Below are positions 35,528 to 46,046 of a DNA stretch of 64,000 nucleotides, one piece after another; within the stretch, counting starts at the first letter, position 1, and every line of letters begins with the position of its first letter. The DNA comes from Epinephelus fuscoguttatus (Eukaryota > Chordata > Actinopteri > Perciformes > Serranidae). The DNA lies in NCBI RefSeq assembly GCF_011397635.1, contig NC_064774.1, positions 1,962,449 to 2,026,448 of the forward strand, read 5' to 3'. The notes below the pieces were generated by a model, which worked only from the letters and a program-made list of their open reading frames with translations, searched no databases and was not told where the DNA came from. A program made the translations under genes and the position numbers.

Positions 35528-35757
35528 TATCCAAAAGGTCAAAGGTCAGCTTCACTGTGACATCATCATGTTCTGCATAAAACACTTCTCTGGTCATTAT
35601 TAAACGTCATATCTCAGGAACAGAAGGGGAGACATTTGGTCAGAGACTGAGTTGGTGACACTGATCTTGAAACTGTGCTGATTGTATAGATCTTCTGTGT
35701 GTGAAGCTTCCATGTTTTCCCAGACATGGATGTAAACTGTAAGTCCAGCTTATATAT
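35528..35757. repeat. Dispersed TGACCTTTGACC repeat, copy C
   Basis: Partial copy matching 9718-9937 inverted; includes a perfect DR1 motif AGGTCAAAGGTCA at 35536-35548. Confidence 0.75.
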
Positions 35758-36106
35758 ATTTAAAGCCCAGCCCAGAACACGGTGTCCCAACTGTCCCAGG
35801 GAGTCAGAACTTTGGGAAAATGCACTCCTTGTACATTTAACAAAACTGTGCCTTTCACGTTTGGGTTGGGCTCTAAAAACCTGATAAATAGTTAGCAGAC
35901 GCCTGTATCTGTTCAGAGATCAAATTATTTTCATTACTGTTCAAGTAGTCTGTGAGTAATCAAAGGTTATTTAGTGTCAATACAAAAGTGTCCCAACTGA
36001 CCCCGCTCTCCCCTACTGTATGTCATAAGAACACCCAGCCAATATGTAATCATGTCCTATAAATAAGAAGTTACTGACTTCATCACACTGTGTATGTGTG
36101 TTACAG

Positions 36107-36256
36107 TTCTCTCAGATTTGGGAAGATGGCTGATTTGGAGGCAGACGGGGACAGATCAGAGTCTCCAGTGTCCAGCTGTCAGCTGTCTTTGAAGAGTGAC
36201 CACAGTAAAGGTGACGTTCCAAACTTCAGTAATGAAGCTGGACCCTCAGACACAAA
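36107..36256 (+). CDS. Start-codon exon of right-arm NLR
   Basis: Acceptor GTGTGTTACAG|TTCTC, ATG at 36126-36128, 131 coding bases, donor ACAAA|GTAAG. It encodes MADLEADGDRSESPVSSC followed by KSDHSK and FSNEAGPSDTK, identical in organisation to the left-arm exon. The start is chosen because it is conserved in both arms and the phase-2 end chains into the next exon. An intact 3' gene would follow: the exons 36126-52933 sum to a multiple of three. Confidence 0.9.
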
Positions 36257-36485
36257 GTAAGAGACTGTTTCTACTGTAAACTGACCTGAAGATGATTCTG
36301 TTTTTATTATTATCTGATAATCTACACCACAACACTGTTTTTATAATGACATGAGGTATTGTTTTATTCAGTCATCGGGGATATCCTGATCAAGTTATTT
36401 GGCCCTGATCAGAGTCCTTTAAATTTGGCTATCTACTGAAAATAGAATATAACAATAAAATATGCAGTTACATAGAACACAGTAT

Positions 36486-39162
36486 AGTCCAGGTCAGTTC
36501 AGAAAACTTTATTTATCCCATGTGGGCAATTCAGTTTACAGCTCCCAGTTCAATGAATAAAAGCACAAACAATTACAACAACCATTCATTAGACAAACAA
36601 CTTTTATCACTCAACTCTCAGTTGTCAGTGGATCAGTTGAACTAATGGTTTCCCAGCAGTGATACCTCGTACATGTGCAAATATTCGATCGATAAAAAAG
36701 AATGAATAAATGGGATAGAGAATAAATAAATAAATAAAGCAACAAAGCACAAACCTCCTCATTAAAATTGGCATTCATCAGCCTGATCACTGAAGGGATA
36801 AAAGAGTTTGAGTAGCGATTTGTCTTCCTCAGGGGTGCACAGTAGCACCGCCCTGAAGGCATTAAATTAAATCCACTGGACATGACATGGTCTCCCTGCT
36901 TTATAATGCATTTCGCTTTCTGGACCACACGCTTCTTCCAGAGCACACTCAGGTCTGTTTGCTGGATTAACGAAGACACGCTGCACTCTGTCTGTTAAAA
37001 AGTTTAAAAGCAACAATAAGATCTGATCCGGGAGCATAAAATAAGAGGCTGGCCATTCAATTCAAATATGGGGCTGCATCTTATTGAAAGCAGAAGAAAA
37101 ATCGGCAATCGGGATTTGGGTTTTTCAAGGTGCTCTAGTGCTCTGTCTATAATGAAAAGTTTGTCTCATCAACACCTTCACCAGCTTGATAAGCAAACTG
37201 CAGTGGATCTAGTCTGCCATCAATTAAGGAGACCACTTTTTCTTTTCAGAGTTTTTCAAACTTTTTCATCACAAGAGATGTCAGTGCAACTGGTCTGAAG
37301 TCATTCAGATCTCTTGGATGATTTGACTTTGGAACAGGAATAATAGTGGATGTTTTCCATGTTTGGGGCAAGTAACCACTCTCTGCACACATCTGAAAAA
37401 GTACTGTGAACGCCTCACTGAGTTGGTCTGCACAGTGACACAAAGTGCGTCCACAGATGGCGCCAGGACCAGCCGCCTTCCTGATGTTCACCTGTTTGAA
37501 CAAAGAAGCAACTTTTCCTTCTGAGATGACAATTTCATTTTCAGGTTTTAGAGACATCCTCATCGTTGAAATGTTGCCTAAAATGTCCGACCTTTCAAAA
37601 CGGGAATAAAAGGAGTTAAAAGCTTTAGGCAGGTCAGTCTCATTTACACCACTAATAGTAATGAGCTGCCTGGTTTCACCAGAGTACTGGTTTATGGATG
37701 CCATCTGTTTTATCCCTTGCCAGGCGGCTCTGAGGTCACTGCTGCAGTACTGTTCCTCTATTTTGTCCCTGTACTGAATTTTGGCTTTTCTTATTTCATC
37801 CCTCACTTCTCTGGAGACAGCTTTTTTCTCCAGAGGGTCACCAGTGTAAAAAATCTTCTTCTTCTTATTGATTACAGGTTTGAGTTCTTTAGTCACCCAG
37901 GGTTTGTTATTTGGGTACATGACAGCAGTTTTAGATGGAATTATAGAGTCTACACAGAAACTGATGAAACAGTGTCACATAGTTCATTCATATCATCACA
38001 ACCATCATAGAAACACTGCCAATCCGTGCACTCAAAGCATGCTTGAAGAGAGGAAATGCTGCCTTCAGACCAGCTCTTGACAGTTCTCTCCTTTCTGTCC
38101 ACACGTCTGAAGGTGGGTTCATACACGGGCATAAGGTACACACCGTTGTGATAAGAAGCACCCAGTGAGAGCATTGGCAGGGATGTATATGCTCCCTTTA
38201 CTGTACCATAGCACAGATCAGTTATAGTGCTCTTCTGTGTAGTGGTGCAGGTCACATACTGTTCATATGTTTTTAAGACCGTGTTCAGTTTACAAAGATT
38301 AAAATCTCCAAGGACAAATTTCGGTGCAGACAGCATCCAGCCTGCTCGTTACGTCAGCGATCAGCTGATCAGCTGATCAGCGGCAGACGTGTTGGCTCGT
38401 GGATGGATGTACACTAATGTGTAGAACAGTTGTTGAAACTCACGCGGCAGATAAAGGGGGCGAAGTGAGATTGTCCATAGTTCTAGATCAGTTGTGCATA
38501 TTCTTTCTCTGACCTTCACTGTGTTACAATACCTCTCGTTGACATAGAAACACACTCCTCCTCCTCCTCCTCTTGCTTTGGAGACCGCTCCAGACGAATC
38601 GGGTTTCCGAACCTGCTGAGTCAAAAGTCCCCGTCCTGGTCCAAGTCACTGAGCCATGATTCAGTGAAGGCAAGGAGACAGGTCTCCCTGATTTCCCTCT
38701 TGAGGCTGGCCCATATTTCCAGTTCATCTATCTTATTCCTGATAGTCTGGACATTTGCTAGGAGAATTGTAGGAAGTGGGGGTAATTTGCACCGATCGCT
38801 CAACCTGAGAGTCTTTAATCTCCGGCGTAGACCACCTCTTCTTCCCCTTTTCTGGGTCTTTACGATCGGCTTGCGTATCGCCCTCGGGATACCAGCTGGT
38901 ATCTCCCTGGCTACCGAAGTCCGCAGGGAAAAAAGAAACTCCCGGCTCAGTGTAACTCTCCCTGGTGCGCCATGTCCTGCTCCATGACAGGTAGGGACGC
39001 CAAGTAGAGATAGTAGCGTTGCCAAAAAAGGATCAAAAGACCTGTGAGTGTTCCTATCTGTATCGCTGATTCACTGACAGTTCATTCACACACCAGAATT
39101 AAAGAGAGGTTAAAAAGGCCTCTCAGAACATAAAAAAAAAAAAAATAGCGCCCCGGAAGATG
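36486..39162 (-). mobile_element. LINE (CR1/L2-type), both ends kept, internal RT deletion
   Basis: Inserted in NLR intron 2. The left-arm empty site reads across 36485/39163, and removing the LINE leaves 420 bp against 416 bp there. Minus-strand pieces are an N-terminal basic region plus endonuclease start (38621-39025, LPTILLANVQTIRNKIDELE), endonuclease (37950-38336), the linker and RT start (37246-37920, KAAGPGAICGRTLCHC, STIIPVPKS), and a C-terminal piece (36611-36980). The RT palm including the YADD box is missing. Several frameshifts. The 3' end carries ACTTTATTTATCCCATGTGG. Confidence 0.85.
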
Positions 39163-39353
39163 CTATTTAAGAGCAGCACTGAGAGAAGAAATAAGAAGGA
39201 AACTAAATTACCTGTATATTTACAAGGGTGTTCAGATAAAGGAGACACGTAGCTGCTGGTGGGTAAAACACAGGCAGCGCCAACGATGATACTGTTTGAA
39301 CCTGGTCTTTACAAGGACTAATAATATGTGTCAAAAATTTGTTGTTTCCACAG

Positions 39354-39458
39354 ACAGAGAGCAGAGTCTCCAGTACCCAGCTGTCTGTCTATGAAGAGTG
39401 ACTGGTCCAAAGATGATCCTCCAGTCTTCAGTAATGAACCTGGACCCTCAGACACAAA
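39354..39458 (+). CDS. N-terminal repeat exon of right-arm NLR (35 codons)
   Basis: A 105-bp phase 2-2 exon, acceptor TTTCCACAG|ACAG, donor ACAAA|GTAAG. It encodes ESPVPSCLSMKSDWSKDD and FSNEPGPSDTK, the second tandem copy of the short N-terminal module. It has the same length and frame as 8687-8791. The function of this module in fish NLRs is unknown. Confidence 0.88.
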
Positions 39459-39659
39459 GTAAGAGACTGTTGAAAAACATGAGGGAGCTTTTTGCCTTTT
39501 GAAAGTCGTCTCACAGTGGAGCACAACATTACTCAGGAGGTTTTCATGAAGCTCCACCATGAGATATTTGAACTGCCTGTGACTGAGTGTGTGAATAAAG
39601 CAAATAATTTTCAGCACAGTTTGCAGGACGAGATCTAAATAATGTGTTCATCTCCACAG

Positions 39660-39895
39660 AGAGAAGAAGAGGAGTCATGTTTCTGTGGAGGAGCAGCCGT
39701 CCTGCTGTAGTTTGTGTCAGGACGTCCTGAAGGATCCAGTCTCTACCAGCTGTGGACACTGGTTCTGCAGACAGTGCATCAGCTCATACTGGGACCAGTC
39801 TGCTTCATCAGGAGACTCCTCCTGTCCCCAGTGTGGAGAAAGATCCAGAACAAGAGCTGGACTGCAGACAGCCAGTCAGAGCAGCACTGTACAAA
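39660..39895 (+). CDS. RING-finger exon of right-arm NLR
   Basis: A 236-bp exon, acceptor CTCCACAG|AGAG, donor ACAAA|GTAAG, phase 2 in and 1 out. It encodes [17 protein letters not shown] and then the C3HC4 ligands CSLC, CGHWFC, CRQC and CPQC, complete and intact. It joins in frame to the FISNA exon, so RING-FISNA-NACHT-LRR is one predicted polypeptide. This suggests an NLR able to recruit E2 ubiquitin enzymes. Alternatively the RING serves only for oligomerisation or protein binding; activity cannot be read from sequence. Confidence 0.9.
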
Positions 39896-40106
39896 GTAAG
39901 ACTGTACATCTGTCTGCTGATGTCATCATGTCTGAAAACAGGATTCTTCTTGGTTTATTTGTGTTGTAAAGTGTAGACATGAAAGATTTTAGAAAACTAA
40001 TGTATAAAACCTTCATTTGTTTGTGTTACTTGTTTTAATGTTGGTCATGAAAATAATCAGAGTCCAGATTCATTTCTTTAGTCTGACATGTTTCCTTCTC
40101 TTTCAG

Positions 40107-41898
40107 CAGACAGTGGTCTGCAGGAGGTTTTAGATGAACATAAGATCAGTGTGAGGAGGAGATGTGAACGTGTGACTGAAGGAAGTGATGAAACAGGAAG
40201 TGAAAGCCTCCTCAACAGGATCTACACTGAGCTCTACATCACAGAGGACAGAGTGAAGAGGTTAATACCCAACATGAGGTGAAGCAGCTTGAGAGAGCTT
40301 CTAAGATGAAGACCCTCCATGAAACTCCAATCAAGTGTCAGCACATCTTTAAAGCCTTACCTGAGCAACAGAAACACATCAGAGTGGTTCTGACCAACGG
40401 CGTCGCTGGCGTTGGAAAAACCTTCACAGTGCAGAAGTTCACTCTGGACTGGGCCGAGGGTTTGGAAAACCAAGATGTCAGTGTGGTGATTCTGCTTTCG
40501 TTCAGGGAGCTGAACTTGATCAGAGATGAGCAGTTGAGTCTTCTCACTCTGCTCCGTGTTTTCCATCCAACATTACAGAAGGTCACAGCAGAGGAGCTCG
40601 CTGTCTGTAAAGTTCTGCTCATCTTTGACGGCCTGGATGAACGCAGACTGGCTCTGGATTTCCACAACAATGAGGTTGTGACTGATGTCACACAGAAGTC
40701 ATCAGTCAACGTGCTGTTGACAAACCTCATCGAGGGGAAGCTGCTTCCCTCGGCTCTGGTCTGGATAGCTTCCCGACCTGCAGCAGCCAATCAGATCCCT
40801 CCTGCATGTGTTGACAGGGTAACAGAAGTACGAGGCTTCACTGACGCCAGAAGGAGGAGTACTTCAGGAGGAGAGTCAGTGATGAAGAGCGGTCCAGCAG
40901 AATCATCTCACACATGAAGACATCCAGGAGCCTCCACATCATGTGTCTAATCCCAGTCTTCTGCTGGATCACTGCTACAGTTCTGGATCACATGTTGACT
41001 ACAGAGCAGAGAGGAGAGCTGCCCAAGACCCTGACTGACCTGTACTCACACTTCCTGCTGGTTCAGACAAAGAGGAAGAAGCACAAGTATGATGAGGGAC
41101 ATGAGACCAGTCCACAGGAGCTGACGGAGGCTGACAGGGACGTTCTTCTGAAGCTGGGGAGGCTGGCGTTTGAACATCTGGAGAAAGGAAACATCATGTT
41201 CTACCAAGAAGACCTGGAGCGCTGTGGTCTTGATGTCACAGAGGCCTCGGTGTACTCAGGAGTTTGTACAGAGATCTTCAAAGAGAGTCTGTGATCTTCC
41301 AGAAAACAGTCTACTGCTTCGTTCATCTGAGCGTTCAGGAGTTTCTGGCTGCAGTCTACCTGTTCCACTGTTTCACCAACAGGAACACAAAGGTACTGGA
41401 GGACTTCCTGGGGACAGACAAGGATAATTACAGATCCCTGGATGTCTTCTTACAGAGAGCCATGGAGAAATCCCTCCAAAGTAAAAATGGTCACCTGGAT
41501 CTGTTTGTCCGCTTCCTTCATGGCCTCTCTCTGGAGTCCAACCAGAGACTGTTAGGAGGCCTTTTGGGTCGGACAGACAACAGTCCAGAAATCATCCAGA
41601 GAGCCATCAACAACCTGAAGAAGATGAACATCTACGATATCTCTCCTGACAGAAGCATCAACATCTTCCACTGTCTGCTGGAGATGAACGACCTCTCAGT
41701 ACATCAGGAGATCCAAGAGTTCCTGAAGTCAGAGAACAGATCAGAGAAGAGACTAACACAAATCCAATGTTCAGCTCTGGCCTACATGCTGGAGATGTCA
41801 CAGGAGGTTCTGGATGAGCTGGACGTGAGGAAATACAACACAACAAGTGCCAGACGACGGAGACTGATTCGAGCTGTGAGGAACTGCAGAAAGGCTCG
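40107..41898 (+). pseudogene. FISNA-NACHT exon of right-arm NLRC3-like gene, three 1-nt frameshifts
   Basis: Acceptor CTCTTTCAG|CAGAC, donor GGCTCG|GTAAGT. FISNA occupies about 40115-40390. Walker A GVAGVGKT is intact at 40399-40422, Walker B LLIFDGLDE near 40615-40641, and NACHT helices follow ([20 protein letters not shown] near 40965; [20 protein letters not shown] near 41310; [20 protein letters not shown] near 41500). Three single-base losses break the frame: GGG to GG near 40247, CCC to CC near 40848, AAAA to AAA near 41281. The length of 1792 bp is exactly 3 short of the 1795 that fits both flanking phases. All other features look selected, so the breaks may be real decay or consensus errors. 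Confidence 0.88.
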
Positions 41899-41931
41899 GT
41901 AAGTCCAGATGTGATTAACATCATAAATCAT

Positions 41932-44517
41932 AGAATAGAATAGAATGCTTTTATTGTCACTATACGCATGTACAACGAGATTAAAAGCAACTCCAGTACC
42001 AGTGCAAGCAGTGTAAAAATATACAAGAGTATACAATATAGACAAAGGATAAGTAGTGCAAAAGGATGGGGGGGGGGGTGTAAGGAGGTAGGGTGCACAG
42101 TCCTGAGAGGGAGTGGGAGTGGGATATTGCACATTATAAAGTATTGCACAGAGAGAGTCCGGGGGTTGGGGGGAGGTAGACTGTCAGGTCAGTGCATGTG
42201 AGAGTTCAGGGTGGTTATGGCTTTAGGAAAGAAACTGTTTTTGAGTCTGTTAGTTTTTGTCCTGATGCACCTGTAGCGTCTCCCTGAGGGCAACAGGTCA
42301 AACAGTTCAAAGCCAGGGTGGGAGCTGTCTTTGGTGATGCTCTTGTCTCTGCTGAGGCAGCAGGAGGTTTAAGTGTCCATCAGGGTGGGAGAGGGCAGCC
42401 GATGATCTTCTGTGCTGCCTTTACTACTCTCTGGAGCCTCTCCCTGTCTGCAGCGGTGCAGCTGCCGTACCATACTGTGATACAGTACGTCAGCAAACTT
42501 GATGATGAGGTTGCTGTTGTGGGTCGAACTGCAGTGGGTGTAGAAGCAGTACAGGAGTGGGCTCAGCACACAGCCCTGTGGGGAGCCGGTGCTCAGCGTG
42601 CAGGTGGAGGAGAGGTGGGGGCCAAGTCTCACAGTCTGGGGCCGGTTGGTGAGGAAGTCCTTTATCCAGGCACATGTGAGGGGGGGAGCCCGAGAGTGTC
42701 CAGTTTTGAGATGAGGATGTCTGGTATTATTGTGTTAAAGGCTGAACTATAATCCACAAAGAGCATCCGGACGTAGCTCTGCTGCTGCTCCTGGTGATTC
42801 AGCGCAGAGTGGAGAGCTACAGTGATGGCGTCTTCTGTGGATCTGTTCACCCGATACACAAACTGGTGGGGGTCGAAGTCTGGGGGGAGATAGTCCTTGA
42901 TGTGCTTAAGAACTAGTCTCTCAAAGCACTTCATGATTACCGGGGTGAGGGCCACCAGACGGTAATCGTTCAGGCTGGTGACGGGAGACTTCTTTGGCAC
43001 CGGGATTATTGTTGCTGCTTTCAGGCAGGACGGGATGACTGCCTGTGCCAGGGAGAGGTTGAAGATCCTGGTGAAGGTGAGGGCGAGCTGGTGGGCGCGC
43101 GCTCTGAGCACCTTGCCAGGTACTCCGTCTGGGCCGGCAGCTTTCGTGGGGTTCACTGCCAGGAGCACCTGTCTGACATCATGCTCCTGTACAGTGAGTG
43201 GAGTGGTGGAGGAACCAGGTGGGGTTTTGGGCAGGGCTTGAGCAGATGAGTGCTGTTGTGATGTTTCGAAGCGAGCAAAGAAGCCGTTCAGCTCCTCTGC
43301 CAGCGGCAACCCGGATGATTTTGTCCACAGTCACATTCCCGATGCAGAACTTGATATAGTCCAGTACCTTTCCTGTGAATGTCTCCAGCTCCTGGTGTTC
43401 AGTTAAGTCCCAGTCTGTCTGATTGAAGCAGTGCTGCAGTTTGGAGAGTGCATTATCAGGCCAGGTTGTAACAGTCCTTGTGGTGGGCCTGGCTCTGCTT
43501 CTGAGGGGGGTGTAGGCTGGGGAGAGCAGGAGGGAAAGATGGTCTGACTGGCTGAGGTGGGGGAGGGGTATGGCTCTGTACGCTTGCTTGATATTTGAGT
43601 AAACATGATCCAGAGTGTTCTCCCCTCTAGTAGAACACTTGACATGTTGGGAAAACTTCGGTAGTACAGTCTTCAGGTTGGCCTTTTTAAAGTCTCCTGC
43701 AATTATGTGAACACCGTCAGGGTGGGCCTGCTGCTGTTCATTTATGGTGTTCAGCAGGAGAGAGAGCGCTGTGTTTACACTGGCGTCGGGTGGAATGTAC
43801 ACAGCCGTGACGATCACTACAGTTAGCTCTCTCGGTAGAAAAAAAGGCCGGCATCTTACAGACATGTACTCGAGGTCTGGGGAACAGTGTTTGTCAATGA
43901 TTGTCCCATTGTTGCACCAGTTATCATGCACGTTGATACAGAGACCCCCCCCCCTCTGCTCTTACCGGAGTCCACAGTCCTGTCCCAGCAGAGCAGAGTG
44001 CAGCCTGCTAGCTGCAAGTTAGCATCGGGTATTCCCGGGTGAAGCCAGGTTTCGGTGATAATCAAAACACAGCAGTCATGAACATAGTGATTTCCAGCAA
44101 GTTGTAATTCCAGGTCATCTGTTTTATGCACCAGAGATCTGGCATTGGAGAGATACAGGCTCGGTAGAGGTGGCTTGTGTGAATGTTTTCTTAGCCGCAG
44201 CAAAACACTGGACCTACGTCCCCGCTTCTGCTTCCTCTCCCTCCTCCGTCTGCGCCACCTCCTAGACCCGACAACAATCCACGGAGAGGCCGGCGGTCTC
44301 GCTACCTCGTCTGGGATGTTATGTGTGTAGTGAAAGTCGCTCGAAACAGATATCTGGTGATGGTTGCCGATATCCAAAAGTGTCTGGCAGGTATACTGAA
44401 TGTTCGCAGAACCCATAGTGCATGAACAGGCAAGAAAGAAGTACAAAAACGACAAAAAAGAGCTCTGAAGAGGAGAGCCGTGAGCCGCTGCGACCATGCG
44501 CGCCGCCATCTTTACCT
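41932..44517 (-). mobile_element. LINE (CR1/L2-type) with 5' and 3' ends, internally deleted
   Basis: Inserted in the intron after the NACHT exon; the left arm keeps the empty site near 6228, and introns without it are 1388 and 1381 bp. The minus strand begins AAAGATGGCGGCGCGC and ends with an (ATTCT)n tail. Pieces: basic N-terminus and endonuclease start (43856-44509, SLYLSNARSLVHKTDDLELQ), endonuclease (43179-43931), RT start (42662-43309, [29 protein letters not shown]), and [20 protein letters not shown] (42369-42632). The DNA runs from KFAD straight into downstream sequence, losing the catalytic second Asp. A second deletion lies near 43310. Cannot move itself. Confidence 0.88.
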
Positions 44518-45064
44518 ATGATTGTAGATTAGTAGTTTGATTCTTCAAATATACACACCATGAAATTCTTATTATTCATAAAATGTTCAAATGATGTGTC
44601 TGTTGTATTTTGTCACAGATGTTCTTGAGCTGTTTCAAATGCTGTGAGTGCAAAACATGTAGATGTTTCAGTTGGTTGTGTTTATAGCTGTTGAGTTAAT
44701 GAACACAGTTTTTCTATTGATTTCTAATCATTGTTCCAGTTGACAGTTTTTCACCTTTATGTGATGGAGGCGCCATGTGAACCTGATAAAACAAATGATG
44801 GACTTCAGAGGTTGTTGTTGAGGTTTTATCACAGCAGCATTTCATCACAGTATGGCAGTATTTGATGGTTCTGAGTGAAAGCAGTAAAGTTATTACTCCA
44901 TAAACAGATTGTGTAAGGTGTTTTATAGAATCAGACATGCAGATAATACCTGAGTTTATTCACCACTATGCTTAAACATTTAAAATAAGATCTGTATCAT
45001 TTGCCAAAGGAGATTCCTGAAGTCCTAAAAACTGCTTTTATCCAGTTGTTGCTATCTCTTTTTT
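44518..45064 (+). other. Remainder of intron between NACHT and LRR1, no gene
   Basis: Inverted match of 5681-6228. Nothing else is recognised. Confidence 0.7.
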
Positions 45065-45690
45065 CATGCCTCGGCGCCGGCGACAGTCGTGGCCAGAGGC
45101 ATCATGTTTTTGGGTTGTCAGTCTGTCCACGACATCTCAAGAACACCTTGAGAGGATTTCTTTAAATTTGGCACAAATGTCCAGTTGGACTTAAGAATGA
45201 ACTGATTAGATTTCGGTGGTCAAAGGTCAAGATCACTGTGACCTCACAGAATATGTTTTTGGCCATAACTCAAGAATTCATTCACTAATTATGACAAAAC
45301 TTCACACTAATGTCTAACAGGATAAAATAATGAAGTGATGAGATTTTATATCCAAAGGTCAAAGGTCACCTTCACTGTGACATCATCATGTTCTGCATAA
45401 AACACTTCTCTGGTCATTATTAAACGTCATATCTCAGGAACAGAAGGGGAGACATTTGGTCAGAGACTGAGTTGGTGACACTGATCTTGAAACTGTGCTG
45501 ATTGTATAGATCTTCTGTGCTGTCGGGTTGAAGATGTGTGTGAAGCGTCTGTGTTTTAGAATAAGTAGCTTCTTTGCAGCAACATCCATATTTGAATCAT
45601 TGTCTACTGTCATGGACACATATGAGTCTGGACAGACATGGATGTAAACTGTAAGTGTAACTTGACTGGTGAAGCATACGACCACGAGGC
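45065..45690. repeat. Dispersed TGACCTTTGACC repeat, copy D
   Basis: The most complete copy: it starts ATGCCTCGGCGCCGG, passes GCATCATGTTTTTGGGTTGT, has a perfect DR1 AGGTCAAAGGTCA at 45356-45368, and ends GACATGGATGTAAACTGTAA. It is an inverted match of copy A at 5040-5680. Confidence 0.8.
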
Positions 45691-45872
45691 AGTAATTCTG
45701 GTCATGAATCAGCTTTTAATTAGTTTGAATTCTTTGTGTTCTTTTTTTATTCTTAACTATTTTCAGTCCATCAAAACAGGATATTTCAAACTGTTTTATC
45801 ATCAAATCCATAGAGTAAATATAAAGTGTCTCTTTGACAATAACAGATTTTCTAATATATGTGTCATGTCAG

Positions 45873-46046
45873 ATTTATTGGGTGTGAACTCTCAGAGACT
45901 CACTGTGAAGTCGTGGCCTCAGCTCTGAAGTCCAACCCCTCCCATCTGAGAGAGCTGGACCTGAGTGAAAACGACCTGCAGGATTCAGCAGTGAAGCAGC
46001 TGTGTGCTGGACTGGAGAGTCCAAACTGTAGACTGGAGACTCTGAG
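45873..46046 (+). CDS. LRR exon 1 of right-arm NLR
   Basis: A 174-bp phase 2-2 exon, acceptor CATGTCAG|ATTTATTG, donor CTGAG|GTCAGT. It encodes [38 protein letters not shown] and [11 protein letters not shown]. It is the orthologous position to 4698-4871, sharing the VVASALKSN and NCRLETLR signature that differs from the other LRR exons. Intact. Confidence 0.9.

Larger units (their letters stand above)
34881..36014. mobile_element. TIR DNA transposon in the 5'UTR intron (right arm)
   Basis: Begins TAGGGGAGAGTAGGGTC and ends GACCCCGCTCTCCCCTA. It is the counterpart of 9449-12712 but only 1.13 kb. It contains a dispersed-repeat copy (35528-35757) and a palindromic insert (35377-35515). Non-autonomous. 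Confidence 0.65.

Noticed and set aside
38664..38987. Plus-strand 107-codon frame inside the LINE
   Set aside because: It is the antisense shadow of the LINE N-terminal coding region on the minus strand.
40338..40790. Minus-strand 150-codon frame opposite NACHT
   Set aside because: Antisense of a strongly conserved NACHT sequence; the peptide has no domain and mirrors coding constraint.
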